Below are positions 22,187 through 32,973 of a DNA stretch of 33,482 bases, one piece after another. Numbering within the stretch: position 1 is the stretch's first letter; each line of letters starts with the position of its first letter. The DNA is from Chromera velia (lineage: Eukaryota > Sar > Chromeraceae): positions 1-33,482 of the forward strand of contig JAHBMJ010000685.1 of NCBI GenBank assembly GCA_018398765.1, read 5' to 3'. The position numbers and the translations under genes are program-made. Under the pieces are notes generated by a model, which saw only the letters and a list, made by a program, of their open reading frames with translations, was not told the DNA's origin and made no database searches.

Positions 22187-24497
22187 ACTGACTGACTGAC
22201 TCACTGCCTGCCTGACTGACTGCCTGACTGACTCACTGCCTGCCTGCCTGCCTGACTGACTGACTGCCTGACTGACTCACTGCCTGACTGACTCACTGCC
22301 TGACTGAACGACTGCTTGACTGAGTGACCGACTGACTGACTGACTGCCGGACTGAGTGACTGCCTGCCTGACTGCCTGACTTGAGTGACGGACTGACTGA
22401 CTGCGTGACTGCCTGCCTGACTGCCTGACTGAGTGACTGCCTGACTGACTCTATGTTTCCGAAGCTTTCCAGATCGCCTGTGACATCACAGCACGCGACC
22501 GGGCGGAGAGGGATGGTGTCCTCCTCCTCTCCCTCAGCAGCTCTGACGAGTGCACCTCTGAGCCTGTGGGTCTCTCCCTCAGCAGTCTCTTCTGCTGCTT
22601 CTGCCGCCTTCTTCTCGTCAGACTTCTTGATTCTCTCCGTCTCGAATGTGAACTTGAAGAAGAAACGGGCAGCGGGACTAGAGTACACATCCTGCAGGCA
22701 TGCATCCAGTCATACAAAAGAACAACACGTAGACACGCAAGCTCGTCGATAGTCGATGCATCACGGAGGCAGACAGGCAGCCACATGGTGAGAGGGCACG
22801 AAGGGAATAAAAGTCAACCGACGAAGAAACGAGAATGCCAAGACCAGCCTCAACAAGCCGAACGAAACAGCTGTTGTCTCCAGTGTGACACTTGCATTTC
22901 CTTTGTGTACCCAAGGGTGTTCTGTGCCACAAACCGAACACAAAGGCATGTTAGCCATCTTTTCGTTGTCAGCAAAGCAAATTCTTCGAACGAAAACGAC
23001 TGCGCATACACAAACTGAATTCTTTCTGCTGGAAGGCAGGCACATCTACCAACCAACCGTCTTATCAGTGTCCACAAGGAAGACTCCATGCTCGCAGCAC
23101 CTGAAGCCACCCTCATAGGTCTCCAGTCGGCAGGCAGTGTTGCCCTTCTCGAGCATGGACTTGCTACACGTGAAGGGGGGGCGGGGGTCCTTCCCGTCGA
23201 TCTTCTGGTGCTCCAGGTCGAAGTCTCTCTGGGGTGTGCAGGGGCACTCCAGAAGAGGGGAGTACTCTGCTTCGTGGTCCTTGTCGATGGTGTTGATCAG
23301 ATGGAGAATCGCAGCGAGGGCCTCGGGCTGTTTGACAACCTGCAAGGAGTCGCACAGAGAGAGGCAGACGGGAGCTCCAACCAGAAGCATGAAGGGCACG
23401 CTGGCAGCGTGGCGAACTGAAGAAATGAGTGACAGTGCATTATTGAAGGAAGGGTGGCGCCGGAAAAAACGGGAAGGAGAGAGAACATTTTCGTTGGGAG
23501 AAGGAAAAGGGAGAGGACCTGCAGACAGACAGACAGACCTGTGCATAGGGTTTGGGGTATGGGTGCGGGTTGTGTCTGAACTCTGCTCCCGAGGCTCCTC
23601 CGAATTGCACGACCTTGTCCATCGACTCCTCTCCGTATTTGTTTTGCAACATTCTCATTCCTCTCCCTCCCATTCCGTGACAAGAACCCAACATGTGGAG
23701 ATCATGACCGTCCAGCTGTCTGATGACCATCGGCATCTCCTCCTTCTCCTCCGACTGTGCATCTTCCTCCTCCTCTGCGTGTTGGTTCAAGTCGGCATTC
23801 AGCAGTGCTGCCTGCTGCGGAGAAGTGACATCGTTGGGGTCCATCTGCTCGTTCATCTTCTCGTACAGCCAGTCGAGGGTCTTCTTGGGGCCCATGAAAC
23901 TGATGTAGTGGTGGTTGTAGGCCTCAGAGAGAGGCACTGACCGCTCAGCACCTGTGAGGGGATCTCTCTCGATCACTGCACGCAGACGGACACAGAAAGA
24001 AAGAAAGAAAGAAAGAAAGAAGCAAGGGAAGAGTGGACAGAGAAAAAAGAAGAAGCTGTAACAGTTGATGACAAGAAGTTGACACATGAGGCCACACGCA
24101 CAGACGGCATTCTCTGCTCACAGGGTTCCCTTATGGCGTTTGTCGTTTATTGACTTATGGCTCTACCTCTCCTTCCGTCTCTTCATGGATTCCGGGGCAG
24201 ACCATCCCTGACGCGCCTGCACCGACCTAGAGAACCGAATGCGGGTGTGTATTTTGATTGCAGAAACACACAGCAATGGGAGGACGGACCGTCAACATGG
24301 AAGTTCCTGATGGCCATGTCATACCCGAGGTACTTGTCCCGAATCTCTTGAGGGAGCTCGATGGGTTCTTGCATGCGTTGGTGGACCTCGCTGTACCTCA
24401 GGTCCACCGGTCTGCTCACCACAGTGAAGGTGTCGAAGGCGTGTTTGTTCGCACACACCCCGACAAGGCCGGAAGCAGCAAGAACGAGTGAACGCAT
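20785..24497 (-). CDS. SURNod19-like secreted protein
   Basis: Seven exons: 24497-24290, 23975-23539, 23339-23058, 22691-22450, 21896-21776, 21363-21234 and 20975-20785 (TAA). They total 1611 nt, or 536 residues, with all phases matching. The product matches the 'stress up-regulated Nod 19' family (SURNod19), described in plants and algae; its biochemical role is not established. Family-like features in order: an N-terminal signal peptide (MRSLVLAASGLVGVCANKHA), a segment with PVDLRYSEVHQRMQEPIELP, NHHYISFMG, GASGAEFRHNPHPYPKPYA, a Cys-rich middle with FRCCEHGVFLVD, SAHIHAGGVRL, then LLCSTEPQYGEG, YVVGIKPCIWG and HGVMSLWLM. Two charged insertions (AEEEEDAQSEEKEE and EKKAAEAAEETAEGE) look lineage-specific. 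Donors are GTCCGT, GTCTGT, GTTGGT, GTCAGT, GTATGC and GTCAGT; all acceptors are CAG. The start ATG is supported by the signal peptide. Confidence 0.88.
21897..22449 (-). repeat. Intron filled with TGAC/TGCC tetranucleotide repeats
   Basis: From about 21960 to 22449 the plus strand is an imperfect array of CTGA, CTGC and TGACT tetramers. On the coding strand the array begins at the donor itself (GTCAGTCAGGCAGTCA). The poly-(S,Q,R,V) ORF that extends from the exon into it is read-through. Confidence 0.85.
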
Positions 24498-25052
24498 CTT
24501 CTGAGACCGGTCAAATGTGCAGACTGAGCCTGTCCCAGAAAGGAGACGCCTTCAAGAGAAGAGACCGAAGTCCAGACCAAACGCACCTGAAGGGTCAGCC
24601 TACCGCTACGGATATCCACAGCACCGAAACTGCCTATCTACTTCACTTTATGCAGATGTGTCCTCTCGACTGAAGCTGTAGCTAGAGGAGCCAAGCTATA
24701 CAGTGCAGCGCAGATTGAAAGATGTTGCTGATTGTTGAGACTCTGAATTTTTGACTCTGCGTGCATGATGGGGCGCGTGCTGTCGCTTCGGTCCAACGGG
24801 CCCAACACTACAGCGGCCGGATGTGTTCATGCCGGGGCCCATACGCAACCCGGCCTGCATGGAAAGTAATGGAAAGCCACTGAAAACCACTATAAAAGCC
24901 ACTCAAAAAAATCGATTGTTGGTGTATTATTGTGTATACCATTCAATCACAGTTAATCACAGCTTTTTAAATTTCTGAAGTTCTACATGAAAGAATCGAA
25001 ACGTGTTTCAATTCTCCAGCTGCAATTTCTAGAAATTTCTTTAATTTTTCTA
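24498..25052. other. Upstream region of the SURNod19-like gene
   Basis: No gene seen. The sequence changes from mixed to AT-rich at about 24900. The promoter of the SURNod19-like gene should lie here, but no element can be named. Confidence 0.4.
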
Positions 25053-25742
25053 TATATCGCATACCGAGGGTGAGTAGGGTGCTTTTTCCCCCCCCCTCTA
25101 CATAGGAGACCGACGCTTTTCCACAAAAAACTCATTCTCATAATTGGTAAGGTGTTAAAAGCTGAAGCTTTGTGTAAGAAGACGTTGTAACGATAGAAAA
25201 AGAACTATGGAACAGGTTTTTTATATTATTTCTAGAAACATAGGCTGCCATATAAATTTTGTGAGTTTCATACCATTTTTCTTACTGTTAAAAACCATTA
25301 AAAAAGACCACAAAATCAAAAAATTTGTATGGCAGCCTATGTTTCTAGAAATAATATAAAAAATCTGTTTCATAATTCTTTTTCTATCGTTACAACGTCT
25401 TCTTACACAAAGTTTCAGCTTCTAACTCCTTACCAATTATGAGAACAACCCCCCTGACACTTCAGTAAACTTAAAACACCGCGCCGTTACGGTAGGCGCG
25501 GCCAGACTTGAAACGCCTGTGCCGCAGGCGCGGCTTAACTTAAAGGTAGCGCGCCGAAGGCGCGGCTAAAATAAAGTATACTTGAAATTTTTTATGGAAG
25601 GTGCAGACAGTCTTGAAAAAACCGCGTGCCAGCATCCATTTCAAGACAGAGTGGAGTGTCAGGGGGGTTATGAGAACGAGTTTTTTACGGAAATGCGCCG
25701 CGCTTTAGGGGGGTAAAAAACACTCCACTCGCCCCCGGTATG

Positions 25743-25750
<8 letters not shown>
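25053..25750. mobile_element. Fold-back element with arms of about 210 bp
   Basis: The left arm (about 25053-25260) is repeated in reverse as about 25318-25446 plus about 25678-25750; the missing piece between them is the nested element at 25447-25669. Joined across that insertion, the two arms match closely from the tip (TATATCGCATACCG) to the inner end (GGCTGCCATA), around a spacer of about 57 bp. Removing the insertion restores continuity exactly at TCATTCTCATAATTGG. The outer ends abut AT repeats, so no duplication could be read. The terminal repeats are unusually long for a MITE, as in Mutator-like or fold-back elements. Confidence 0.85.
25447..25669. mobile_element. 223-bp MITE nested in the fold-back element
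   Basis: The ends AACCCCCCTGACACT and AGTGTCAGGGGGGTT are perfect inverted repeats. ATGAGAAC flanks both sides (25439-25446 and 25670-25677) as a perfect 8-bp target-site duplication. The interior is GC-rich, with three copies of a GGCGCGGC-type word, unlike the AT-rich host element. It is younger than the fold-back element. Confidence 0.9.
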
Positions 25751-25778
<28 letters not shown>

Positions 25779-26210
25779 TTAACCCTCAATCATCATCGAT
25801 CAAACACCCTATGCATGAATGCACGGATGAACGGACCACCCGAGCCCAACAGAGGCTAGGGGTTAAGTCTTCTATCATCATCATCATCATCATCATAAAT
25901 ATATATATTTTTTTTTCACTAGAAATTTTATTAGATAAATCTCCATCAAGACTGTTCTTAAAGTAGTCTGGAAGCTGGTCTTGAAATTAGATTGGCGCAG
26001 TTTAGAAAGTGGCCACATATGAAATTTTATGATAAAACGCGATATAATTATATATATAATTATATAAACAATTAAGCATTTACTATAGTATTTGCTAGCA
26101 TTTGCAAATGATTGAATTATGATTCACCATGTACACGTACCTTTGAGTATTTAAGGGCTAGCATTGACCGTTACCTTAGATCGTACTGACAATGTAACTG
26201 ATTTACGTTT
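25751..26210. repeat. AT-rich spacer with (TA)n and (ATC)n
   Basis: (TA)n runs at about 25746-25775 and (ATC)n at about 25875-25897, followed by TA-rich palindromic sequence at about 26040-26070. No gene seen. Confidence 0.6.
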
Positions 26211-26218
26211 AATTGCAG

Positions 26219-26877
26219 CTAAGGTTAGACACTAAAGTAACATAGTAAAGTTTTAAAGTTTTTTTCTGTTAAAGTTTTTTTTTTGTCCTCCAGACTTTAT
26301 TAAAAAAAAAATATTTTTTAATTAGTTTTTTAATAGATCTTTAATTAAGTCAGTCATAACTAAACCAATTTTAAGTCATATAACTCATATTAACTAGCCT
26401 ATATACTAAGAAGGTAGCAGAAGTTCAGTTCTAGAGCTTAGCTAGGAGCTTAGTCTATTCAGGTTTAAATTTATGTTCATATACATTGAAAATAATCATT
26501 GGCGACAGAAAAGTTAGCGGAAAAGTTACAAATTATAGTTAGAGTGAGAAGCAGGGCAACGGGAAGATGACGGCGAACTCAGCGGAACTTTGCCCGCAAC
26601 TACCCGCAACGATATATAACGATATAAATGAAATCAAATTCTCTAGCAACGTCTTCTAGATCTATTTACCATTTGCGGGGGCGACCTCTATACTGAATCA
26701 ATCAAAAATCTATACTGCATGAGACAAAAGTCACAAAACGGCAAGAGTGCTTAAGGGCACGACTAAATCACTTATCACTTATAAATAGTTGCATGTTTAT
26801 TGTAAAGTTTTAAAGTTAAAGTTTAAAGTTTTTCAGGCAAACTATATTATAAAAAAAACTTTAGTGCCCAACCCTAG
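26219..26877. mobile_element. hAT-like MITE, 659 bp
   Basis: The left end CTAAGGTTAGACACTAAAGT is matched by the reversed right end CTAGGGTTGGGCACTAAAGT. Flanks AATTGCAG (26211-26218) and AATTGCTG (26878-26885) agree at seven of eight positions. Just inside each end are AAAGTTTTAAAGTT repeats. The terminal word resembles that of the element at 16459-17059 (CTAGGG, then GGCACT), so the two may share a transposase source. No ORF of note. Confidence 0.8.
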
Positions 26878-26885
26878 AATTGCTG

Positions 26886-27408
26886 CTTTGAACAGATGGT
26901 CAGACGTACGCTAATCCACGCCAACGTACGGCTGCCTTTAGCTGCCTTATATCGGATTTGCTTCCCTGCCAGTTCGAGGCCAGCGATCCTTTTATTACAC
27001 ATTGCGTTCCTTCATCGAGCACATACATTCGCAGCCTTCAAGTTGCGCAACCGGTGCTTCAAATTGTGTCTTCGTTTCACAGTGTGATACCGACACTGTG
27101 AGAGGAAGCGCGTCCGGCGCACACATATTATTACGGTGACATATAGAACACGCCCACGCTCGCACGCATAGAAAGTTGCACACACATGCATGCAGATTTA
27201 CACTCACACGGACTTGCACACGCCCACACTCACGCCACTCATGCATGCATGCAACTACACTTACCACGGAAGAAACATCACGTCACGTAGGGACACCCTC
27301 ATGCCTTCAGACCGGCCAGATTTGCAACATCAAGAACGAAAGGAGAATTAAGGCAGAGTCATCCTCAACACAACCAGAGAGAAAAAGGGTCTCGCAAAAG
27401 AGGACAGA
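26886..27408. other. Intergenic region downstream of the orphan gene
   Basis: Rich in CAC and GCATG words at about 27110-27260. Short overlapping open frames on both strands are not supported as genes. Confidence 0.4.
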
Positions 27409-28998
27409 CTATGGGATGTCTGGAGATTCTCCCGTGGCTGGAAGGTTGCTCTCAGTCTGCGAGTCGGGTGAGAGGGTCTCCCCGCCCTCTTCTCTTCCTG
27501 CCTCCATGCTTTGGTCTACCTCTTCTCCTTCTTTCCCCTTCCCTTCCTCTGGCCCCCCCTCTTGTTTTTCTTCCTGCTCTGCCCCCTCCCCTTCTCCCTC
27601 TTGGTACGAGGTTTCTTTTCCCTTCTCCTGTACACCCTCAAAAAGGAACTTCAAAAACACCTCCTCCCTTTCTTTGCGATACATCTTTGTACACACCCCA
27701 GACCCACCACAGGTCAGACTCTGCCCTTGAAGTTCCCCCCTCTGTTGAGATTTTTGATTTGGGTGCAGCGTCTCGGGATGAGACCGCAAAGCCTCAGACA
27801 CAGCACTGACAGCAGCGGAAGAAGCAGAAGGGGAAGGATGGGTACACGAAGAACGAGACTCAGGCTCAGCAGCATCACTGCTGCCGAACCCACTCCCTCC
27901 AGAAGAGGAAGAGGAAGGGGCCACACAGGCTGCTGGAGGCCCAGCATCATGGTGAGGCCCTTGTAACGACCCTACGTTTTCTGTAAATGAGGGCTGGCGG
28001 GGGGTGGCACAGAGGGAGGACGAGGAAGAGAAAGACGCAGAGGTCAGACACGTCGAGGGCGTTTTTGATTTGTTAAAACTTTCAGTTCCCCTCACATCTC
28101 TTGGGTCAATGGAGAGGGCCTCTGTGCGGATTTGTGGTCTCTTGACTCTTCGATGCTTCGAAAGCAAAGAAGAAGTTTTGATCTGATGAGGGGCAGCGGA
28201 GGACGAAGAGGAAGATGAAGAAGCTGAGGGAGGGAAAGCGAGGAGTGACGGAAGGTCTCCCGAGAACACCGTGACTTCCTCTTGACCCCCATTCGCTCTG
28301 AAACTTTCATGAGGCCTGTGATCGAAGAGGCGAATTTCAAAATCGAGGTGAGGGATTGACAGGTACATACGCACACTTCCCTTTTTTTTCCCAACGTAAA
28401 ATGCCCCCCCGATCATAGGGCCTAATTGCTTTGAGCAGGAAAACCCGACACTTCTGTATCCAAAATCATCCTCCAATCCGAAGGCAACACCAAACGACAC
28501 CCCCACACCAACGTTTGCATCTACTTTCAACATGGCGAAGTGAAAGTCCCCCTCCAACTCTAAGGTCGCCTCTTCCAGAGCTTTCGACACAGAGCTGCCT
28601 CCCGCCTTCCGCAACTCATCGAGACCTTCACTCGCACCCTCATGCGATCCCACACGGACCGAGCTAAGAAAGGCCTTCAGGTGCCTCACCACCTCATTCC
28701 TTGCCATTGCAGGAATGCGCAGATCTTCCAAAATGTTGTCTAAGGTCTCTGCAATCGCCCCACGGAATGATTCTGCAGGGCGGGAGCCTCTGTCAACAGA
28801 GAACCACCCAGAGGACCCCTGTGCCTGCCCCCCCATACCAAACTGAATGCCTCCAGAGTGCCCAAACTCAATTCCGGCACTCCCACTTATCTGCTGATTG
28901 CCCAAACCAACAGAGGCACCTAAAGCCAGCTGCCTACGCAGCTGTACTCCTCGAGACGATAAACGAGCGAAAGGGAGATCGACACTGACATCAACCAT
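27409..28998 (-). CDS. Orphan protein, Gly-rich N-half and acidic C-tail, 529 residues
   Basis: I do not recognise it. The ATG at 28998 lies eight bases after a good CAG acceptor (ATTTCAG at about 29007), so a 5' untranslated exon is likely. The N-terminal half looks folded: two Gly-rich, alternately hydrophobic stretches (LALGASVGLG through FGMGGQ, and VDANVGVGVSFGVAFGLEDD through GGAFYVGKKKG) surround a helical, charged part. Such repeats of alternating Gly and hydrophobic residues suggest beta-strands. The second half is low complexity: a Ser run, Ser/Pro-rich sequence, then an E/G/K-rich acidic tail that ends the protein. No signal peptide or membrane segment is evident. It is divergent from the alcohol dehydrogenase, with about 860 bp between starts. 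Confidence 0.68.
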   Translation of the reverse strand: MVDVSVDLPFARLSSRGVQLRRQLALGASVGLGNQQISGSAGIEFGHSGGIQFGMGGQAQGSSGWFSVDRGSRPAESFRGAIAETLDNILEDLRIPAMARNEVVRHLKAFLSSVRVGSHEGASEGLDELRKAGGSSVSKALEEATLELEGDFHFAMLKVDANVGVGVSFGVAFGLEDDFGYRSVGFSCSKQLGPMIGGAFYVGKKKGSVRMYLSIPHLDFEIRLFDHRPHESFRANGGQEEVTVFSGDLPSLLAFPPSASSSSSSSSAAPHQIKTSSLLSKHRRVKRPQIRTEALSIDPRDVRGTESFNKSKTPSTCLTSASFSSSSSLCATPRQPSFTENVGSLQGPHHDAGPPAACVAPSSSSSGGSGFGSSDAAEPESRSSCTHPSPSASSAAVSAVSEALRSHPETLHPNQKSQQRGELQGQSLTCGGSGVCTKMYRKEREEVFLKFLFEGVQEKGKETSYQEGEGEGAEQEEKQEGGPEEGKGKEGEEVDQSMEAGREEGGETLSPDSQTESNLPATGESPDIP

Positions 28999-29006
28999 TT
29001 CGATCC

Positions 29007-29857
29007 CTGAAATGAGCACCACACCTCACAAACAGTTGACAGCCCTATAGAAAGGAGCTTGGGATCGAATGAACAGAAGGAGCGTTCGTCAGACAGTCTA
29101 TGTCAGCTCATCATATTGAGGAGACGCCTATCGAGCAGTGTAGTGGATATGGCGGCTGAATGTTCTTCTCAAAAGCCCTGGCTCATACCAACGTGCCGGG
29201 CCGCTCCTCCCCCCAGCGGCACCAGAGAGCCCCTTGCACACACGTGAAACCCGGATCGACCCTGTTTGTGACAAAAGCTTTGTCTTGGGTACAGCTTTAC
29301 CTTGCTTCAAGTTACTTGACCTTCGGATTCGCGTGACTCGGCTTGAGAGGGGTCGAAAAAGAAAGTTTCTGACCTACACAAACTCCTTTTCTTTCCGGGG
29401 CCGCGCACAGCTTGTGGGGCAAATTTCGAAATTCAATGTGTCCGTCTACATGCAGAGTCTGAGACACTGCGAGACGGCAAATGAGAGTGAACATATTGTG
29501 AAAGTCTTCTACTTCTACTCTTCGAATGAGAGAGCCCACTCTGACAACCTGATGCAGGATGACGCTTGATCAGTGACTGCGGTAATGTGGGGCTTCAAAT
29601 CTAAATGAAGTTTTCTGACAGTCGGCGATTGCTGATGCTGGTGTGGTTGTCGGTCCACGTTCACTCACGCTCAGCGGTTGCCCGGAACTCCATCTACACA
29701 ACTAGATCCGTGTCTCGAGGAGAAAGAGATTTCATTGGAGCATAGTAGGGGAAGTACGCGCAAATCCAGCAAAAGCGATCGGGCCGCAGAAGCACGTTGA
29801 GACTTATCGGAAAAACAACTGTGCTGCCTTCAAAGCTACACAGAGAGAGAAGAGAAG
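29007..29857. other. Divergent promoter region
   Basis: The gap between the orphan gene (minus) and the alcohol dehydrogenase (plus). It should hold both promoters and a probable untranslated exon of the orphan. A 111-codon open frame at 29234-29569 begins at a TTG and has no visible family, so I do not call it. Confidence 0.5.
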
Positions 29858-30420
29858 ATGAGCGGGATGCGGGGAATGGTCATGCGAGGGGCCTGTGCTG
29901 CAGGGAAAGCAGTACAGGATGTGATGAGGATGGAGAAAATTCGAATGCCGATCCCGAAAGCAGGGGAGGCGCTGGTGAAGGTGTCAGCCTGTGGGGTCTG
30001 TCACTCAGACCTCCACGTTCTTCTAGGGGAAATTCCGTTCCCTCAACCTGCAGTCCTAGGACATGAAATCGTTGGCAAGGTCCGTCCGCCCACTAAGTGT
30101 TTTCATAGTTAAGGGCCTTCACAAGGGTCGCTGTTGAAGGTGGCAAACATTTGGGGTTTTCTCAGCAGCCATGCGTTTTGTTTTCGGTTGTTCATTCTCA
30201 TTCCTGCCTGTGCAGGTGGTGGGATTTGGTCCTGGAGTCGACGACTCGGTCCAAAAGAGGCTCAAGTCCAGCGAGACGGACTCCAGCTTCGTCGTGGCCC
30301 CCTTCATCATGCCGTGCGGATCCTGTCACGACTGTCTGAGCGGAAATGTGAGTACATGCAGGCTTCCTCAGTGGTTTTGTTGCCACCTCTCTCTCTCTAT
30401 CTCTCCATCTCTCTCTCGCT

Positions 30421-30455
<35 letters not shown>

Positions 30456-32446
30456 TCTCTCTCTCTCTCTCTCTCTCCCTCTCTCTCTCTCTCTATGCCG
30501 CTTGCCGACTTTCCCTCATCCTTCCTGCATGTTGACCCTGAGGGGACAGACAGATTGTACCCGAGAGAGAATCAAGTGGGATGGATAGCCAGCTGACAGT
30601 GGGCCCGCGTGGCTTGCGTGTCTTTCTGAGAGGCTTGCGTGTCGGGACTCTTCCTTCCTTTCCTGTCTAGTTGAGAGGTAGTGTGTCTAAGAAACGAAGG
30701 AGCAGATTTGACGGCAGAGTTTTACAGCAACCACCTGATGCTGTTGCGTGACTGACTGCATGCCGGTACAAAAATCAATTCGGTGAAGAGATTCCATGTT
30801 GGGTGTGTGCACCGACTTGCCTTGCTGGTCCTTTCACGCCGCCTGCCTGCCTGCCTGCCTGTCTTCTGGTCTTTCCTCCAGCCTTGTCGAGAAACAGCAG
30901 CCGCAGTTCACCTGAGTTGCCTTCGAGACCTTCCCATATCTGTCCACCTCTTTCAACTAGTCTGTTAGGTACTCAATGGACTGACCGGTCATCGCATGGT
31001 TGTGTTGATGTACATGCATGAAGCCGGAGGGAGAGATGCCTGCCGCATTCCATCGCGAACTAGGCAAAGCATGCGTCATTCGATGAACGCAATGATCGAA
31101 TTATTTGGACCCCACAATGCATATGAATGAATGTTGCACGCACGCATGCAGGAGGAGATCTGCTCTGTATTTTTTGAAACGAACCGCGGGAAGGGGGGCC
31201 TTCACGACGGCACGAGTCGGTACGTGTCTGCAGAGAAGGACGGGGACGCTGGGGAGGCTGCAGTTGAGGGGGAGGTTGTGAAGATGTACTCGATGGGGGG
31301 GTTGTCTGACTTCACTGTCGTTCCGGTCTCCTCCCTTTTTCGTCTGGACGTCGACAGGGCTTCTGAAGCTCTGGGGAAAGAGGTCTCTCCTGCACACACG
31401 GCGATCCTGGGTTGTGCTGTGTTTACGGCATTCGGGGCTGTCAGGAATACTGCCAGGCTGCAAGTCAGTACAATGAAGAGGTTTTTTTGGGGGGGGGAAT
31501 GGAGGGAAGCTGGTGCATCTGATTGTTGTTCTGTAATGTGCAAAATTCTTTCTTTCACCCTTTTGCACGGTATATGGACATTGCTGAACTGTTGAGCTGT
31601 CAGCAAGAGGCATGGATACGAGGGCATCAAAAGTGGTTGTTGTAGGGTGAGAAGAGTAAAGAGAAGGAAACGAGTGCATGAAGGGACAGGGAGAGGGAGA
31701 GAGTGCATGACTGACTCACGGTAATCGACTCTAGATTGTCGGCTCACTCCGTCACATCTCAACGAAGAGTCGATCACAGAAAAAGTGTCGACATGCGTGC
31801 AGGTGCTGTCCTCCTCCGCTCCTCCCTAGCTTTTTCGTTGTGGCCTTGCTGTTCCCCCAACTGTCTCGGCTCAATAATTGATCTGCTTCGGCCTCTCTCT
31901 GCACCCGTCTGGTCTCGTTGCTGTGGTGCCTTCTCTGCTTCTGCTGTCTTCCTGCATTTTCTCTGCAGGCAGGCGAGTCTATCTGTGTAGTTGGTGGAGG
32001 CGGGGGTGTCGGCAGTGCAATTCTGCAGCTTGCGCAGGTGGTTGGGGCATTCCCTCGAGTGGCAGTGGACGTCTCTGAAGAGAAGCTCCGAGCCTGCACA
32101 GAAAAGTTTGGGGCCACTCACACTGTGAATGCGGCGAAGATGAGCAGAGAAGAGGTGATCGAAACCGTTCGGACAATAGGGTTGAGGGAGGGAATCTCCC
32201 TCTCTCACGGCGTCACGGGGGGTGTCGACTGTGTGTTCGAGGCTTTGGGGAGACCTGATACATTCGAGCTCTCTGTCATGCTGGCGAGAGACGGGGGAAG
32301 GACTGTGATGGTCTGTATGTTTTTGTGATTCTGCCTTTCTCTTCTTGTTGGTGTGGTGCTTTGGGAATAGACAGCCACTCACTCATGAGGACTTTTTTCA
32401 GATTTGGTGATCCTGGCACGTCTGTTTGCGGCAATGCCAATGGGGA

Positions 32447-32519
<73 letters not shown>

Positions 32520-32973
32520 CGCGTGCTTGTGCGTGCTTGTGCGTGCTTGCTATTGGTGCCTTTCAAGAAAAACTGACTTCTGGTTTTCTGTCCTCGTGTG
32601 TATGTATGCATGCGTGCACGCTGTGCTTCCTCTCATCCTTGGCAGATCATGCCGCATGTTTTGTTGCCTCCTCCGGGCAAAAGAAGGCAGCTGAAGCTAT
32701 GCACAAGCATGTCTGCAGGTTGGCCTCGCTGACACACAGGCGAAAGCACAGGTGCCCATCACTCACCTGGTCCGACGCCGTATCTCTGTGTTGGGGTCCT
32801 ACGGCGCGAAGACCCGGAAAGACATGCCTGCTTTGGTGCGTCTCGTCGAGGGGGGGCGGCTCGACGTGGGCTCATTCATAGATAAGGAGTTCAAATTCGA
32901 TCAGGCAGCAGAGGCTTACGAGGAACTGAGGAGGGGCGTCATCAAGGGACGGGCAGTCGTCAAAATGGACTAA
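29858..32973 (+). CDS. Zinc-dependent alcohol dehydrogenase (MDR family)
   Basis: Five exons: 29858-30079, 30216-30347, 31152-31463, 31969-32310 and 32719-32973 (TAA). They total 1263 nt, or 420 residues, and all junctions are phase 0. It is a medium-chain dehydrogenase that would oxidise an alcohol or reduce an aldehyde with NAD(P). The catalytic-zinc motif CGVCHSD (45-51) and GHE (68-70) are intact, with C206 in GCAVFTAFGA as the probable third ligand. The structural-zinc cysteines C108, C111, C114 and C122 have the usual spacing. The Rossmann motif GGGGGVG is at 231-237, and the C-terminal part has VLGSYG and GRAVVKM. Nothing essential is missing. No organelle leader is obvious. Donors are GTCCGT, GTGAGT, GTCAGT and GTCTGT. 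The exact substrate cannot be told. Confidence 0.92.
30385..30495 (+). repeat. (CT)n and (TCTCGG)n repeats in intron 2 of the dehydrogenase
   Basis: (CT)n runs interrupted by five GGTCTC-type hexamers at about 30420-30455. It sits just downstream of the second exon's donor. Confidence 0.8.
32446..32525 (+). repeat. (CT)n(GT)n(GC)n compound microsatellite in intron 4
   Basis: CT dinucleotides pass directly into GT and then GC dinucleotides, followed by three GTGCTTGTGC-type words. The Cys/Val/Arg-rich ORFs here are artefacts. Confidence 0.85.

Noticed and set aside
21960-22440. CRISPR-like regular repeats
   Set aside because: The units are four-base microsatellites without unique spacers, in a eukaryotic intron.
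22293-22449. Ser/Gln/Arg/Val-rich extension of the SURNod19 exon
   Set aside because: It is intron read-through in a TGAC-type repeat; splicing at 22449 restores the family sequence in the next exon.
26896-27087. 63-codon ORF next to a MITE
   Set aside because: Although it starts with ATG, it has no motif, no homologous feature and sits in repeat-derived sequence.
29234-29569. 111-codon open frame between the divergent genes
   Set aside because: It starts at TTG, has no recognisable family and lies in a probable promoter region.
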